A DNA stretch of 5,572 bases from JAYEIH01 sp034659995 (GTDB taxonomy: Archaea > Methanobacteriota_B > Thermococci > Methanofastidiosales > B48-G16): positions 1 to 5,572 of the forward strand of contig JAYEIH010000010.1 of the NCBI GenBank assembly GCA_034659995.1, written 5' to 3'. The position numbers and the translations under genes were made by a program. The notes below the pieces were generated by a model. That model was not told the origin of the DNA. It saw only the letters and a list, made by a program, of their open reading frames with translations, and did not search any database. Below are positions 5,499 to 5,572 of this stretch, in pieces. Every line of letters begins with the position of its first letter. Position 1 is the first letter of the stretch.

Positions 5499-5512
5499 AA
5501 GCTTTTTATATA
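5499..5512 (+). promoter_or_regulatory. TATA promoter of the gene at the right edge
   Basis: AAGCTTTTTATATA, preceded by CCC and A-rich bases, is the clearest TATA box on the plus strand. A start near 5533 gives a leader of about 23 nt to ATG 5556, containing AAGGAG at 5541-5546. Confidence 0.6.
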
Positions 5513-5527
5513 CTGTATACTCGTATA
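5509..5527. promoter_or_regulatory. Two overlapping perfect palindromes just after the TATA box
   Basis: TATAC-T-GTATA (5509-5519) and TATAC-TC-GTATA (5516-5527) share the central TATA. They fill the space between the TATA box and the expected transcription start, where a bound repressor would block RNA polymerase. The regulator is not known. Confidence 0.4.
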
Positions 5528-5555
5528 ACATAAAAGTAGCAAGGAGAGTGATAAT

Positions 5556-5572
5556 ATGAAAAAACTAAAAGG
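5556..5572 (+). CDS. Start of an unidentified gene, truncated by right edge
   Basis: ATG 5556 follows AAGGAG with a suitable spacer (5541-5546) and a TATA box about 50 bp upstream. Only five codons (MKKLK) and two further bases are present. The Met-Lys-Lys-Leu-Lys opening may begin a signal peptide, but no family can be named. Confidence 0.55.

Overview
The window looks archaeal, and most like a euryarchaeote; I cannot place the lineage more precisely. Several promoters have a TATA box with upstream BRE-like purines about 26 bp from the expected transcript start. Two of these fall so close to the ATG that the mRNAs should be leaderless, while other genes carry GGTGA/GGAGG-type Shine-Dalgarno sites. 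The protein families (PyrK-type FNR protein, short AbrB/MazE regulator, HTH_34 regulator, HAE3-type RND exporter) are common in archaea.

Positions 1-1551 (minus) hold the N-terminal 517 residues of an RND/MMPL exporter whose C-terminal half lies beyond the left edge. A dyad resembling a TetR-type operator sits over its predicted transcription start. Positions 1680-2601 (minus) are a two-gene operon: a six-TM membrane protein followed, with an 8-bp overlap, by a 104-residue winged-helix regulator. Positions 2696-3044 (minus) carry a small lipoprotein gene that appears broken by a one-base A-run frameshift and an in-frame TAG; the usual gene call stops at 2781 and misses its C-terminal third.

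Positions 3226-4020 (minus) are a second operon: an AbrB-like regulator followed by a class I SAM-dependent methyltransferase. Divergent from it, 4158-5476 (plus) encodes a PyrK-like flavin/[2Fe-2S] oxidoreductase subunit. It overlaps by 4 bp a membrane-anchored protein ending in an HPD-containing J-like domain without a recognisable helix I. A perfect 17-bp inverted repeat lies midway between the two divergent TATA boxes. At the right edge a new gene starts at 5556 behind a strong TATA box and two overlapping perfect palindromes.

The window gives little proof that the units work together. It reads as small regulator-controlled envelope and redox modules: exporter, membrane protein with regulator, lipoprotein, and a PyrK/J-like pair. 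No tRNA, rRNA, CRISPR array, insertion sequence or convincing terminator was seen. The most interesting points are the PyrK/J-like pair, the decaying lipoprotein gene, and the set of unassigned operator-like dyads placed exactly at promoters.
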